A stretch of 64,000 bases of DNA from Furcasterigmium furcatum. Lineage: Eukaryota; Ascomycota; Sordariomycetes; Glomerellales; Plectosphaerellaceae. Under the pieces are notes generated by a model. That model was not told where the DNA came from. It was given only the letters and a program-made list of their open reading frames with translations, and searched no databases. Below, piece by piece: positions 11,775 to 22,766 of this stretch. Both the position numbers and the translations under genes were made by a program. The DNA lies in the NCBI GenBank assembly GCA_001599815.1, contig BCIA01000001.1, positions 4,406,934 through 4,470,933 on the forward strand. The letters run 5' to 3'. Positions within the stretch are counted from its first letter, which is position 1. Each line of letters begins with the position of its first letter.

Positions 11775-13433
11775 ATGGCCTTTCACGTTATTCTCGGACT
11801 TCTGACGGCGTCAGTGGCGGCCCGCAGCGCACGCTGCGCCGGCGTCACGCCCATCTTCAACGCCATTGACGCGCAACTAGACGGACTAGCTGAAATTAAT
11901 CACGAGGTTCTTTTGCGCCATCCGTACATGGTCTTTGAAGCTCCCTGCTCACTACTCATGCAGATTTGGTCAAATCCTGAGCTGGCGTACCAGGAACATC
12001 ACGCTCATGAAGTCCTGACTGACTATTTGGAGAGCCAAGGCTTTATCGTGACCAGGGGTGCCTACAACATCTCTACGGCCTTCAGGGCCGAATTCTCTCA
12101 GGGCGAGGGCGGCCGTACCGTCTCCTTCAATGCCGAGTATGATGCTCTCCGCGGCATGGGACACGCATGCGGACACAACTTGATCGCCACGTCCAGTGTC
12201 GCAGCTGCCATTGGCGTGAAGGAAGCCCTCGAGAACCAAGGTGTTGAAGGCAAAGTAGTGTCAGTAAGCACATACCCGAGGATTTCCATTCATCTAACCG
12301 GGATTTAGCTTGCTTGGAACGCCAGCCGAGGAAGGTGGAAGTGGAAAAATCAAGCTACTGGAAGCTGGGGCATACGAAGATCTCGATGTGAGCCTGATGG
12401 GCCACCCTTCGACCGGGGCGTGGGGCGTTTACCGTCCAACATCGGCAGCATGGACGGCAGATGTCACCTTCACTGGAGGTAAGTTTCACATTCTTGGATG
12501 CGTGGCAATCAATGCTGAGAGAGAACAGTCGAAGCGCACGCAGCTGGCGCCCCATTCATGGGCCGGAACGCCATGGACGGATTTGTTTCTGCTTATACGA
12601 TGACGGGCTTATACCGCCAACAACTCACGGCCCCCGACCGGGTCCACCATGTCATTGAGGAAGACACGCAGCTAGTTAATGTCATCCCGGGACGGGCTCA
12701 CAGCCGCTGGGGTGTGCGTAGCCACACTCGGTAAGATCCACAACCGCCAATACTTGAGGTCGCTCACTGACATTTCCATCAGGGACCGCCGAGACACAGT
12801 CCTGCGTCAAGTCAGAGCCATTTTCGATGCTGCCGCTGCAGGATCTAATACCTCAGTTGAAATTGTGCCGTGCGTGGGATTATCACTCACACCAAACCTG
12901 CTGTCTTGCTTACATGTCACAGTTCCGTGGACTACTGGGACCTTCAGCCCAATCTTGCGCTCGGCACCTTTTTTCACGAAAAATTGATGTCTTTCTTTGA
13001 TCCTTCGAAGACTAATAGCACCGAAAAATTCTCTATCAGAACAATAGAAGACGAAGTCAGGGATCGGACGACAGGCGGATCGACTGACCAGGTTTGTACC
13101 TGGTGACCTATTGTCCGGGGCTCAGAGAGGCTAATGTCCTGCCACCAGGGAAATGTTTCCCACAATTTGCCCACGATTCACATCATTTTCCCCATTACCA
13201 ACAATGCCACGGTTCATAACCCATCGTTCAAGGATGCGGCTGGAACGGTAAGCAAACATTCTGTGGACCTAGGCGAACAGTCTGTTGATTTTGATGAAAT
13301 GCAGGAACTGGCATTTGTACAGGCCATCACGACTGGCAAGATACTCGCCCTGACCGGCATCGAAGTCCTTCGAAACCAGACACTGGCAGATGCAGCGAGG
13401 ACCGAGTTTGAGGCAACTGGTCCCTCTGCTTAA
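11775..13433 (+). CDS. M20-family amidohydrolase / dipeptidase, PM20D2-like
   Basis: Eight exons (11775-11906, 11964-12259, 12309-12478, 12529-12730, 12783-12869, 12923-13091, 13149-13247, 13305-13433) encode 427 residues. All junctions keep frame; the second donor is GTCAGT rather than the GTAAGC one base triplet later, because only it restores LLGTPAEEGG. A hydrophobic N-terminus (MAFHVILGLLTASVAARSA) suggests secretion. Metal-site motifs are present: EYDALRGMGHACGHN and GTPAEEGGSGK, then AHPST-like GHPSTG, VEAHAAGAPFMGRNAMDG of the dimerisation domain, and the late His in TVHNPSF. The family hydrolyses amide bonds of N-acyl amino acids or beta-alanyl/basic dipeptides with one or two zinc ions. 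The exact substrate is unknown. Beside an aminotransferase and an amino-acid permease, an amino-acid salvage role is plausible. Confidence 0.88.
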
Positions 13434-14034
13434 CAAAGCATCAATCATATGACTTGAGGGTGTACTTAGTTAGTGCCTGTGTGCGCAGGTGCGCAGTCCG
13501 AGTCACATATTACATTGGCAACGTGCATTCGACAAGAACCTCGCGTATCCGAGTAGGATATCTCACCTAGCTCAATCAAGAATTGTTGCGCTTACTGCTA
13601 GTCTGTGATGACTATATTGACACCTTTCCTCTCGGGCTTATCATACTACACATTGGGTTGATGACGAAGCCTCGAAGGTGTGAAACTGACAGGCCACACC
13701 CTCTCAAGTCCTCAGGAAAGAATCCGTTAGGATGCTCGATCCATGTATCCATAGCGCCCAGCCAGCTGCCTCCGATGAAGCAATCCCCGCACTAGTACTA
13801 TTGTTTCCATGTGGGCTTGACAGTAACATGACAGCACGTCACGGCATGGGTAAGCCGTTAGCGTTGTTCAAGACCCCTTCGCCCTGATCACGCAACTGGG
13901 GGTTGAGATGGTGCCAACAGACCAGACCGGGGATGATAAAAAGCGCTCACAAACCAGGATTCTCGCTCCATATTCAATCGACTTAACATGACTCCCATCG
14001 CATACGCCAAGCCAGCACGATCATCGACGCTACC
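13434..14034. other. Intergenic, promoter of bZIP gene
   Basis: Nothing coding is recognised. It contains the M20 3' UTR and the promoter and leader of the bZIP/DUF3425 gene, with a short upstream open frame starting at 13988 that ends before the main ATG. Confidence 0.5.
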
Positions 14035-15366
14035 ATGACCATCGGGCCGCAGGCTCGTGATGAGCCAAATGCCAACCGTAGAGTGGCAAGCTTGACGGCC
14101 CAGCAGGTGGAGAAGAAACGGGCCATCGATCGGGAGAACCAGCGACACTGCCGAGCTAAGACGAAGAACCGCATTAGGGCCCTGGAAGAAAAGGTTGCTG
14201 AGCTTACCGGACAGCTTCGAGCAGCTGAGGCGCAGATAGCGTACTACCAGCAACGGGAGCAGACCAGGGGGAGCGAGACGAGCTCCAGCAATGCCAGCAA
14301 CCCTCCAACGATCACCGGCTTCCCGGGCACCGTATTAGGCGAGAGTAACAGCACCTGGTCAGGCAAGGAAGTCGCAACACGGCCAGCAACGTCGACATAC
14401 GATAGCCTGGGAACGTACTCAGGCTCCGACCCGACGTCTCCTCGCCTCTTTAACTTCCCCCTGGACTTCGGGGCCGGCATTACTCTCAATGCCTTCTCCG
14501 ACAGCCGCGAAGAAATCGGCATTTCGGATCTGGATTTTATCGGAACGATTGATTTCTCAGCCCCCTCAGTGCCAATCTTCCCAGATATCCCGCCGACATC
14601 GATGGATCAATGGGCAACGCCATCCGACGCGAAACAAGACAGTGATCTCCAGCCTTGGCAGAGGGTTCCGATCCATATTGCTCCCACGGCGAAACTCGAA
14701 CATGTCATCGTCGAAACAATGACCGCCTGGCGTGCTCGCGCCCTGGAGTGCGGCCACCAGGACGCCGAGCTGAGCGAGCCCGTCTTCCCCAGCATCTCGT
14801 CATTGCTCAACCCTATAACTTCTTCGGACGGGGAGAATGGAAATACCAATACCGAGAGCAACCTCCCTCATCCGTTGGCGTCGCGCACATCGCGGCCTCT
14901 TTCGAACGTGGCCGCCGCCCAGACATATCGAACGCCCCTCAAAACTCTTCCTGAAAGACTCGGATTCATGTTCATTCTCTCGCATCTTCTGCGCTGGCTC
15001 GTCTGCCGGACAAAAGAAAGCTACGAGGCGATGCCCGAGTTCCTCAGGCCGACGGAGCTGCAACTCACGGTGCCGCATCCTGCCTGGATCGACATCGTTA
15101 TCCGCCCCGAGGTCCGGGACGCCATGATAACGCACATGGATTGGGGGCGTTTCGAGGAGCTGAGGAAGCTTACGGGAGACTCTTTATCGGTAAATTGGCC
15201 GCTCTCAGGAGCCGCGGCGGTTGTTGAAGCACCAGACAAGCAAAGCTTGATGCTGAGCCCGGAGTTTGAGGCCCATGTGAGAAGACGAGAGAACTGGTCG
15301 ATGGGAACTGAAGCCACAAAGATCTTTCCTTTCTTGAAGCAATTTTCTAATCATTTTCGAACCTGA
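14035..15366 (+). CDS. bZIP-like transcription factor with DUF3425-type domain
   Basis: Single exon, 443 residues, ATG in good context at 14035. Residues 27-50 form a basic region (KKRAIDRENQRHCRAKTKNR) that runs into a short Leu/Ala heptad helix to about residue 75. A Ser/Thr/Pro-rich acidic middle follows. Residues from about 300 (LPERLGFMFILSHLLRWLVCR) to the end match the DUF3425 arrangement, with LRPTELQLTVPHPAWIDIVIRPEVRD and WPLSGAAAVVE. Such proteins are common near fungal secondary-metabolism and catabolic clusters. It is nuclear and probably dimeric through the short zipper. The 3' end converges on the aldo-keto reductase gene only 60 bp away. Confidence 0.92.
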   Translation: MTIGPQARDEPNANRRVASLTAQQVEKKRAIDRENQRHCRAKTKNRIRALEEKVAELTGQLRAAEAQIAYYQQREQTRGSETSSSNASNPPTITGFPGTVLGESNSTWSGKEVATRPATSTYDSLGTYSGSDPTSPRLFNFPLDFGAGITLNAFSDSREEIGISDLDFIGTIDFSAPSVPIFPDIPPTSMDQWATPSDAKQDSDLQPWQRVPIHIAPTAKLEHVIVETMTAWRARALECGHQDAELSEPVFPSISSLLNPITSSDGENGNTNTESNLPHPLASRTSRPLSNVAAAQTYRTPLKTLPERLGFMFILSHLLRWLVCRTKESYEAMPEFLRPTELQLTVPHPAWIDIVIRPEVRDAMITHMDWGRFEELRKLTGDSLSVNWPLSGAAAVVEAPDKQSLMLSPEFEAHVRRRENWSMGTEATKIFPFLKQFSNHFRT

Positions 15367-15426
15367 ATTGATTTCCATTTCATTTCAGACTAGATAGGAG
15401 TTGGTTCCGACGCATCACTTGGACGT

Positions 15427-16742
15427 TTACTCACGTGGCTCGTACGGCTGGACGACATCAGCGGAAATACTTGCCGAAGAGTGTGGGACAGACTTACAGC
15501 TTGTTTCGCGGGCGCATCGACCCACGTCGCCATCTGGAGGTGGATTTGGTCTGCAAACGTCAACTTGGTATGGTAGCCCTTTGGCCACAGGAAGTTGTTC
15601 GGGAAGAGCGGATCGAACGGCGCCGCTTCGTGCAGCTCCCGGATCTCCTCCTTGGACAGCTTGACCTTGAGAGCACCCGGGATCGCCCTGACGTGATCGA
15701 CATTCTGCACGCCGACGATGGGAAAAACGTGGGTAGATTGGTGGAACAGATATGCGAGGGCCTGCATTGCCGGTGAGCAACCAGACGAATTTGGGTGGTA
15801 ATGTTTAGCACACTCACCACCTGCTGAAAGGAAACCTTCTTGCTCTCGGCAAGCCGTTCGATGACCTCCGAGACGGGGCCGTCAAACTGGTTGTGACCAT
15901 ACCCCTTGGGCGCATCTGGGTCCTCTGCCAGAGCGTGCCGTTGCTCGGCGGTCGTAAGCTGTCCGCCGCCGAGTGACGCCCAGGTCATGATGCCCATGCC
16001 CTGGTCCTCGCACATGGGCACAATCTCTGATTCCATGTCACGGAATGCGGCATTCCAACGGCCCTGGTACACCGAAAAGGGGGTGAGGCCGTTCCTGCGG
16101 GCAACTAGAGTGGCAGGTAGTTACGTAAGCAAGTGTTAATCGAGGGGAAATTTCATAGTAGCACGTACACTCGTTGGCCTTGACCACGATCCAGGCTGGC
16201 GTGTCGGAGACACCCAGATACAACACCTGCCTCGCGAGGACCAGGGCATGCAGGTGCGTCATTATCTCCTCGACCGACGTCGAGAAGTCCCACCAGTGGA
16301 CGAAGAGGATGTCAATGTAGTCGGTCCGCAGCTTGCGCAGACTGTCCCGGACGGAGAGGTGCATGCTCTTGGCCGAGGCGCCCGTGAAGTTGGCCTGCAT
16401 CGGCTCGTTGGCGCGATTGTACGAGCGGTACCCGGCGCCGTACTTTGTGGCGACGACCATCTGGTCGCGAACGCCCCGTGCCTCCATCCACTCCCCGATC
16501 AGCTTCTCCGACTCCTCCGAGTTGTACTGGTTGGCCGTGTCGACGAAGTTGCCGCCTAGGGCGAAGAATTCGTCCAGGAGGCCGAATGCGTCCTCGCTCT
16601 TACCGAAGAGCGAGCTCCATGAATTGCCGAAACTGATGCCGCCCAGGGCTATGGGAGACACCTTCACGCCGGCCGTTGGGCCCAGGGGGCGGTGCCATCC
16701 GAGTGCCGTCTCGGGCTTGGGGGGCGGATCGAAAAAGGACAT
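15427..16742 (-). CDS. Aldo-keto reductase (aryl-alcohol dehydrogenase / NorA-type)
   Basis: Four exons (16742-16169, 16104-15818, 15761-15498, 15447-15427) encode 381 residues. The last coding exon is only seven codons (PYEPRE-stop). I prefer this splice because its donor GTAAGT, branch CTGAT and acceptor fit, and related proteins end in a similar short PYGP-like tail. Without splicing, the frame would add an unrelated 36-residue tail. The catalytic tetrad of AKRs can be placed: Asp and Tyr in GGNFVDTANQYNSEESEKL, Lys in VVATKYG, His in ILFVHWWD. NADPH-binding residues lie in the later GVQNVDHVRAI segment. The subfamily reduces aryl aldehydes or ketones, as in aflatoxin NorA/NorB and yeast AAD proteins. 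Location is cytosolic. The product of this locus is unknown. Confidence 0.92.
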
Positions 16743-17639
16743 GCTGCTGGTTGGTTGAGGATGAATCTGACCTGAAGAACAATTTCAAGTCGGCGATAAG
16801 TGGGTGAACAGGATGCTTAGGCGAAGGGGAGCGTCTTTCACTTTTATGTGCGGAGGATACGATCGCGTCGGTGATAACTTCAGTTGGATGACCTCAGCCA
16901 GTGTCCCTTTTGCCGATCGCCAGCGTGTTAGTGCCCCCTCATCTGCAACCAGCTGACAACGAGAGGGCCCAATGAGCAAGGGCACAGCTCCCCAACGAAT
17001 TGCCCTTTTCGGCCAGCGTCTAACCTAGCATACGTTCCAGTGGTAGCGCGAGACATCGACGATTTGTCAACTAGCCGAATCCCCAGGGCTCCGGAACAGA
17101 TTCGTTGGTAAATACGAAGACTTCATCCGCTACATTCTCTCTCGGAGGTAAACGGTGTCTGAGAAGGATTTCGGATGACTGAAGAGTTTGACAGTCCAAA
17201 CACTGAGTATCAATCCACTTACAGCTACCGCCGTTGTTAGTTATCCTACGTCAATAACTATTCCAATCCTTAATCCTTCCTCAACTCGTCTCAAGACAGC
17301 TTGATGCTTGTTCTGGAAGTAATAATGAACATATAAGAATCAATACGGGCCGAGCAAACGCCAGAAGACGTACCGCTAACAAGCAATATCTCACCATTAC
17401 CGTATTAAATACATCTTACATTACGGTGCTTACGTATCATCGGTATTTTGATAATCTAACTCAGACAATAGGTGCAAAATTCGGTTACACACGTCGGGAT
17501 GACTCAAATCCGCTTGGAGACTTGTCTCGAGGGCCTCGTCATTCGCTGTTACCCGATCTCCTCTGATACAGCCTCACACCATCCCCATATCAAAGGGTCC
17601 GTCTTCCATCCCCCTTCTCAGCGAGCTGCCGCGACTTGA
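16743..17639. other. Intergenic, AT-rich stretch
   Basis: No coding signal. The part from about 17,100 to 17,500 is visibly AT-richer than the surroundings. It holds no recognisable repeat or element end. Confidence 0.5.
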
Positions 17640-17864
17640 TCAGCCAAGGAAAGCGCCGCCGCCGAAAGCGGTGGCCTTGCCACCTTGGGCGTGGACGTCG
17701 ATGCTGTACTGGGCCGAGCCCTTGCCGTTGTATCCGAAGCTCAGCTGGTCCTTCGTACCGTCGGTTTTGGTGTCGGCGCCGGCCTTGTCGCCGTTCTGCC
17801 CTTTAACTGCGGCCCTGCGCTCGTGCAGAGGCTTGAGATAGTCGAGGATTTTAGAGAATCCCAT
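17640..17864 (-). CDS. Small conserved-looking protein, 74 residues
   Basis: Single-exon frame with an ATG in the strong context CACCATGG at 17864. The protein begins with an amphipathic MGFSKILDYLKPLHERR helix and continues with a charged, Gly/Lys/Asp-rich middle. It ends with a Gly-rich GGKATAFGGGAFLG segment. There is no signal peptide, membrane span or cysteine. The N-terminal Gly2 followed by Phe-Ser could be an N-myristoylation site, but that is speculative. I do not recognise a function; the composition is unlike random antisense, so I keep it as a probable gene. Confidence 0.6.
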   Translation of the reverse strand: MGFSKILDYLKPLHERRAAVKGQNGDKAGADTKTDGTKDQLSFGYNGKGSAQYSIDVHAQGGKATAFGGGAFLG

Positions 17865-18253
17865 GGTGATGAGGGAAGACGAGGAAGGGTAGGTAGCGAT
17901 GAGGTTGTGGTGCCTTGGCTATGTCGGATTAGGGATGCAGGACGTATTGAACATGAACCGCAACTAGGGTGACGGCTCGTTTGCTCTTATAGTTGAGGCT
18001 TTCTTATCCGCCCGGCACACCTGAGCCCCGCATCGTGGCTCAGATGGTGTTCACCGAACTGTCGAGTTGCTGATATTTCGGTTGGTGGAAGAACACCAGC
18101 TTGATGCAGTCACCGAACCCCCTGTTCGCGTACTTATGCCCTTGTCATCCAGTCACGCAGCCATGAACTCTTGGGTGGGATGCCACACCTTCGTCGGAAA
18201 GCGACTATTTGAAGGGCCTGGGACCCCGACTGAAATCTGCCTCGGGGCTGTGC
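17865..18253. other. Intergenic between small protein and esterase
   Basis: Promoter and leader of the 74-residue protein gene plus the esterase 3' UTR. Nothing else seen. Confidence 0.5.
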
Positions 18254-19771
18254 CTAAGTCAAGGGGGGACAGCTGCCGTCCTGAATGGAGGGCGATACGA
18301 CCGTGATCTTGGACGAGTTCGTGCCGCCCAACCACACGACAGCGTCGCCCTCGCCCTGGTACACAGGCCAGCGGGCCTCAATCAGACCTCCCCACGGATC
18401 CTTCGCGAAATCAGTCCACGCCTTGCCCATTGCTCGGCTCAGCACATCCTGCTCCGCCGTCGCCGGCCGATGCGACATGAGCTCCGTCGTCCCAAAGACC
18501 ATGCCCTGCTCGGCCCCGTGCCACGCCCCGGGGATGCTGATATTGTGATTCGGGAAGTCGCCCGCGTAGACGTACCGGAACGCAGGCACCCCGTGTGCGA
18601 TTCTCGCGCCGGCGACAGATCGCGGGCCGCACCTGATCGCGTCGGCGAAGCCTTCGAATCCTGTCTGCCCGGGCTTCATCCCCCGTCGGATGGCGATGAG
18701 GTCGTAGAGCCCGGCCTCATTGTTGTTGCTTCCGATCAGCAGCGGCTTGCGGGCGAACTTGCCGTCCCGCCTGCGCTCCGCGATGTTGCCGAACACGACC
18801 CTGTCGTCGACTGTTGGGCTGAAGTTCTTCTTCCCCCCGGCCAGGGATGCGGGCCCAGAGGGCACGACGCCCATGATGTCCTGCCACGGCTTCTCCCTCA
18901 TGCAGCTGAGTGTCTTCTCCCTGTCCTCGGCACCACCGCACCCGAGGCTCGCGCTGGCGCCATACCACGCCTCTGCCATGTCGCCGCGCGTCTGGGGCGG
19001 CGCGTCGCCCGCAAACCCGGACTGCTCGATGAAGGCGTGCACGATAGGATCCTCCGACCACGCGTGGGCGTAGTTGTCCACGGCGACGGCTCCCGCCGAC
19101 TGGCCGAACAGAGTGATCCGCTCCGGGTCACCGCCGAACCGCTCGATGTTGTCGCGCACCCACTCGACGGCCAGCCGCTGGTCCAGGTAGCCCAGGTTCA
19201 CGTCGTCGAGAAAGTCCGCCCGCGGGAACCCGAAAACTCCGAGGCGGTAGTTGAACCCGACGACGACGACATCGTGCTCGTCGGCCAACCGGGCGCCGTT
19301 GTACAGCGACCAGCGCCCGCTGCCCGTGTTGAAGCCACCGCCGTGGATCCAGACGAGGACTGCCTTCTTAGGCTCGCCGGCCTGGGGTTTCGCCCAGAGG
19401 TTGAGGTAGAGGCAGTCCTCGTCAAAAGACTCGCCGGTCTGGCCGAGGCCGCCGAAGAGGGTATGAGGAAATGAGTCGTAGCTGACTGTGGCATTTGGTG
19501 GCGGGGAGATGGTGGTAGGGCATGAGTTGCCATACGCCGTGGCCTTGATGCTGGCGGCGGTGTTGGTGAAAGCTTGCGGGGCGGCGAAGCGCAGGGAGCC
19601 GATAGGCGGTTGGGCGTATGGGATGCCCAGGTATTCGCTCACCGCGGGCTTCCAGGAGGATGACTGGCCCGTGACATTGCCAGACGTTGTAAGGACAGAC
19701 TGGCCGACGTCCCAGGAGGCGTTTGACAAGACGCCAAATGAGCCAAGGACGCTGGTGAAGAGGTTCTGCAT
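18254..19771 (-). CDS. Type-B carboxylesterase / lipase-like
   Basis: Single exon of 505 residues from the first in-frame ATG at 19771 (the upstream frame has only TTG). The alpha/beta-hydrolase landmarks of fungal COesterases are present: the N-terminal EYLGIPYAQPPIGSLRF, SEDCLYLN-like SFDEDCLYLNLW, the oxyanion loop WIHGGGFNTGSG, and the nucleophile elbow FGQSAGA (GQSAG instead of the more usual GESAG). The acidic residue probably lies in SNNNEAGLY and the His in GAWHGAEQGMVFG. It hydrolyses carboxylic esters. The N-terminus is mildly hydrophobic (MQNLFTSVLGSFGVLSNA) and might be a signal peptide, so secretion is possible. It is divergent from the DHA2 transporter at 20196. Confidence 0.9.
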   Translation of the reverse strand: MQNLFTSVLGSFGVLSNASWDVGQSVLTTSGNVTGQSSSWKPAVSEYLGIPYAQPPIGSLRFAAPQAFTNTAASIKATAYGNSCPTTISPPPNATVSYDSFPHTLFGGLGQTGESFDEDCLYLNLWAKPQAGEPKKAVLVWIHGGGFNTGSGRWSLYNGARLADEHDVVVVGFNYRLGVFGFPRADFLDDVNLGYLDQRLAVEWVRDNIERFGGDPERITLFGQSAGAVAVDNYAHAWSEDPIVHAFIEQSGFAGDAPPQTRGDMAEAWYGASASLGCGGAEDREKTLSCMREKPWQDIMGVVPSGPASLAGGKKNFSPTVDDRVVFGNIAERRRDGKFARKPLLIGSNNNEAGLYDLIAIRRGMKPGQTGFEGFADAIRCGPRSVAGARIAHGVPAFRYVYAGDFPNHNISIPGAWHGAEQGMVFGTTELMSHRPATAEQDVLSRAMGKAWTDFAKDPWGGLIEARWPVYQGEGDAVVWLGGTNSSKITVVSPSIQDGSCPPLT

Positions 19772-20195
19772 CTGGGCGGTTTGATGGGTCAGGGCCTTGT
19801 CACGGCTGACGCCACAGGGGTTCAAGACAGCCTTTTGGAAGCCGTGCAGTTGTGTATGTCGAACTCTGGTACTCAGGTGGGCGTAGCCCTGGAAGTCTCC
19901 AATCGCTGGTCCAGTTCTGTGGTTCCAATATGAAAAAAAGGTTCTAGAAAGACGTCGAGTGGCGCCAGAATTGATGAGTGCGCCCTTTGGACGCCCTTTG
20001 GATGGGGCCTCTTACTTAAGTACTTTTGAACTGTACTAAAAAGTAAGAGAAACCATTGCATTACCCTTTTGAGCTCGCCGGGCCCCAAAAGGATTTTAAG
20101 GACTTAAGGCGACGATCCGCGTACAAACTCGTGCCGACTTACCGAGGAGGTATCCCATTGATCAGTTTGCGCATCACCAGCGAGCCGCAGCAACG
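19772..20195. promoter_or_regulatory. Shared divergent promoter: esterase / DHA2 transporter
   Basis: A 424 bp space between outward-facing genes. No TATA box is clear. A direct duplication cgccctttgga/cgccctttgga lies near 19981-20002. Confidence 0.5.
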
Positions 20196-22024
20196 ATGTC
20201 GCAAGTCGAGACTATTCAACTCACGACTCTCACACTAGAGGGGGCCTCAGAGCCCGCGCCTCTGATCGACAATGTCGACGTCAGGATACACTCCCCGTCG
20301 AAGGCGGCATGGGTCATTGGAATCCTCACCGGTGTCACTTTCGTGGGCAGCATGGGGACGGGGTTGATTACCATCGCGCTGCCAGCCATTGCCAAGGACC
20401 TTGCACTCCCAGCTCATCTTCTTCTCTGGTGAGGACTCTGAACATCCAATGCACTCTTCCACGCATGAGGCTAACATCATAACCAAAGGCCGGCAACCGT
20501 CTACCCGTGAGTTACCCCAAAGCTCGCCAAGCAAGTCGGACTTGGAGGTCTCCAACTAACACGCCACAGCCTCGCATGCAGTTGCTGCCTCATCGTCGCC
20601 GGCGCTGTCGCAGACTTCATTGGCAACCGCGTCATCAACCTCATCGGCTGTTTCCTCCTCGCCATTTTCACCGCCGCCGCGGGCGTGGCCAGTGACGGCA
20701 ACCAGTTCATCGTCTTCCGGGCGTTCCAGGGCGTCGCCATCTCCCTCTGCCTCCCCACGGCCATCAGCATTCTGTCCAACAACTTCGTTCCCGGCCGCCA
20801 GCGGAACATCGGCTTTGGATGCATCGGCCTCAGCCAGCCCGTAGGCTTCGCCGTGGGCATGATCCTCGGCGGCGTCTTCGTGGACACCATCCCCGGCTGG
20901 CGAGCGTCGTTCTACCTGACTGCGGGCATGAACGCCCTCTTCTTCGGGCTGAGCGTTTGGTTGCTGCCCGCTGACCAGCCGCGGCAGATGTTCCAGTGGG
21001 CAAGATTCGGCAGGGAGATTGACTGGGTCGGCGCGGGACTGGCCTCGTCGGCCCTGGGTGTTTTCTCATACGTTTTTGCGTGAGTCGTCCTGAACATCCT
21101 GACGTGAATACTTACTCACATGTCCTCAGAATTCTCACCGGTGACATGTCCAAGGTCCGCCAGCCTGAGAACATCGCCCTCATCTGCGTCGCCGGGCTCT
21201 CCGTCATCGGGTTCGTCTACTGGATGAGCTACCGCGAGAAGACGGGCGGCGTCGCGCTGATTCCCAACTCGCTTTGGAGCAACAAGGCCTTCACCGCCGT
21301 GTGCATCATGGTGATGCTGGGCTACGCCGTGCTCAACGGCGTCGAGTACTTCCTCAGCTTATTGTGAGTTCTTCTCGCAGACTCAGCACCCAGACATGTC
21401 GAGCTAACTTCCCCAGCTTCCAGCAGGTCCAGGGTGTCAACGCCCTGGGCGCCGCCATCCGCTTCTTCCCCGAGGTCGCCCTCGGCATCATCCTCAACTT
21501 GTGCACCGGCCTGTTTGTGGACCGCATCCACGCCAACCACCTCATCACCGGCTCCTCCATCATCGCAACCGCCTCGCCGCTCATCATGGCTCTCATCGAT
21601 CCCGAGTGGAACTACTGGCGCGCCGCCTTCTGGGCAGTCCTCCTCTGCCCCGTCAACGTTGATGGTACGTGTCCCCTTCTCTGCACCCTCGCGCGAATCA
21701 GCCTCTGACCCATAATGCGTAGTCATTTTCACGGTCGCCAACCTCATCATCACCGACGCCTTCTCCCCGGACACCCAGGCCCTCGCCGGCGCCGTCTTCA
21801 ACACGACCGCCCAGCTTGGCTACTCGATCGGGGTGATGCTCATGGCCATTACCCAGACGTCCGTGACAAACGCATCCCGATTCGAGGACAAGGCGTCCCC
21901 GGCTGCGCTCATGGAGGGCTACCGCGCCGTGTTCTGGTTCTGCTTCGCCCTGCAGGCCGTCGCGTGTCCCATCGGGATTTGGGGACTGCGGAAGGCGGGC
22001 AAGGTCGGGCTGAAGAGGGAGTAA
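20196..22024 (+). CDS. MFS transporter, DHA2 family (14-TM)
   Basis: Six exons (20196-20428, 20489-20506, 20570-21079, 21130-21363, 21417-21664, 21723-22024) encode 514 residues. The second exon is an 18-nt microexon coding for the loop around PATVYP; both junctions fit GT-AG and preserve frame. TM1 contains GILTGVTFVGSMGTGLITIALP. Motif A lies in VAGAVADFIGNRVINLIG, and motif C in CIGLSQPVGFAVGMILGG. The size and number of hydrophobic segments fit the 14-TM drug:H+ antiporter-2 group that includes yeast Atr1 and fungal toxin efflux pumps. It probably exports a small molecule at the plasma membrane. It is paired head-to-head with the esterase. Confidence 0.9.
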
Positions 22025-22766
22025 CGGGTGTCATTCCCCATTGCAGAGGCGAAAATGTGATTTCTTAGAGCCGGTAGTATTCGGCGCCGCCATGTGGGAT
22101 TCCCAGACCCGAGGATCGCAAGTGACATGGTCCAGATAGATGTTCTCCGGGGTGGTTTCAAATCCATCCGACAGTCCTTAGAATTACCTCTTAGTTTTCA
22201 AGAGGATTTGAAATTTCTAAAGCTAAAACTCAGATCATCTGAATTATCAAAGGCTCGATCTGAAGTCCGGTCGGCGTGGTCGTTCGTCTTGCGAGCATCA
22301 GAAAAGCAGCCTGATCCATTTCTGTGTCAGGCACAGATGCCTGGCGACAGCGTTCAAGAAGTCATACACGACATGTGAAAACTCATACACGACATGTGAA
22401 AACTCATACACGACATGTGAAAACTACTGTTTCTTCCGAAGCGACGATGCTGAAAATCAGCCAAGGCATTGGCAAGATCCATGTCCCAACAAACCAAAAC
22501 GGACTGCGAACTGCCCTCTGGAAACTTACCGCAAGCCACTCAACTGTATTTACTTTCATACGTACGCACTCATTTAGGTGAACTACTAATTAAGTTCAAC
22601 TTTCAGTTTCTCAAGCTGGCACTGATCAAAAATTGAAGTATAAAATCATCCTCCTCGTTTCTTGACCTCTCCGTCACATCCAACCCTCTCGACCCAACTC
22701 TCCACACCCTTCGCAACCGCCAACACGAACAAGACCCCCAGTCCAGTAGGACATCTACCCGGAGCC
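22025..22766. other. Intergenic with short tandem repeat
   Basis: Promoter and 5' leader of the F-box/ankyrin gene and 3' UTR of the transporter. It contains the 21-bp tandem repeat annotated separately. Confidence 0.6.
22362..22424 (+). repeat. Perfect 21-bp tandem repeat, 3 copies
   Basis: Three identical consecutive units of tcatacacgacatgtgaaaa+c at 22362-22382, 22383-22403 and 22404-22424. Each unit holds the palindrome ACATGT. The array is about 340 bp upstream of the ATG at 22767. Confidence 0.97.

Noticed and set aside
15390..15426. Unspliced 36-residue longer C-terminus of the aldo-keto reductase
   Set aside because: A 50-nt intron with good donor, branch and acceptor gives a short PYEPRE end that fits the family better.
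18209..19474. 421-codon plus-strand open frame
   Set aside because: Antisense of the carboxylesterase; His/Arg/Asp-rich shadow without motifs.
22362..22424. Possible CRISPR-like array
   Set aside because: The units are directly adjacent with no spacers, and the genome is fungal.
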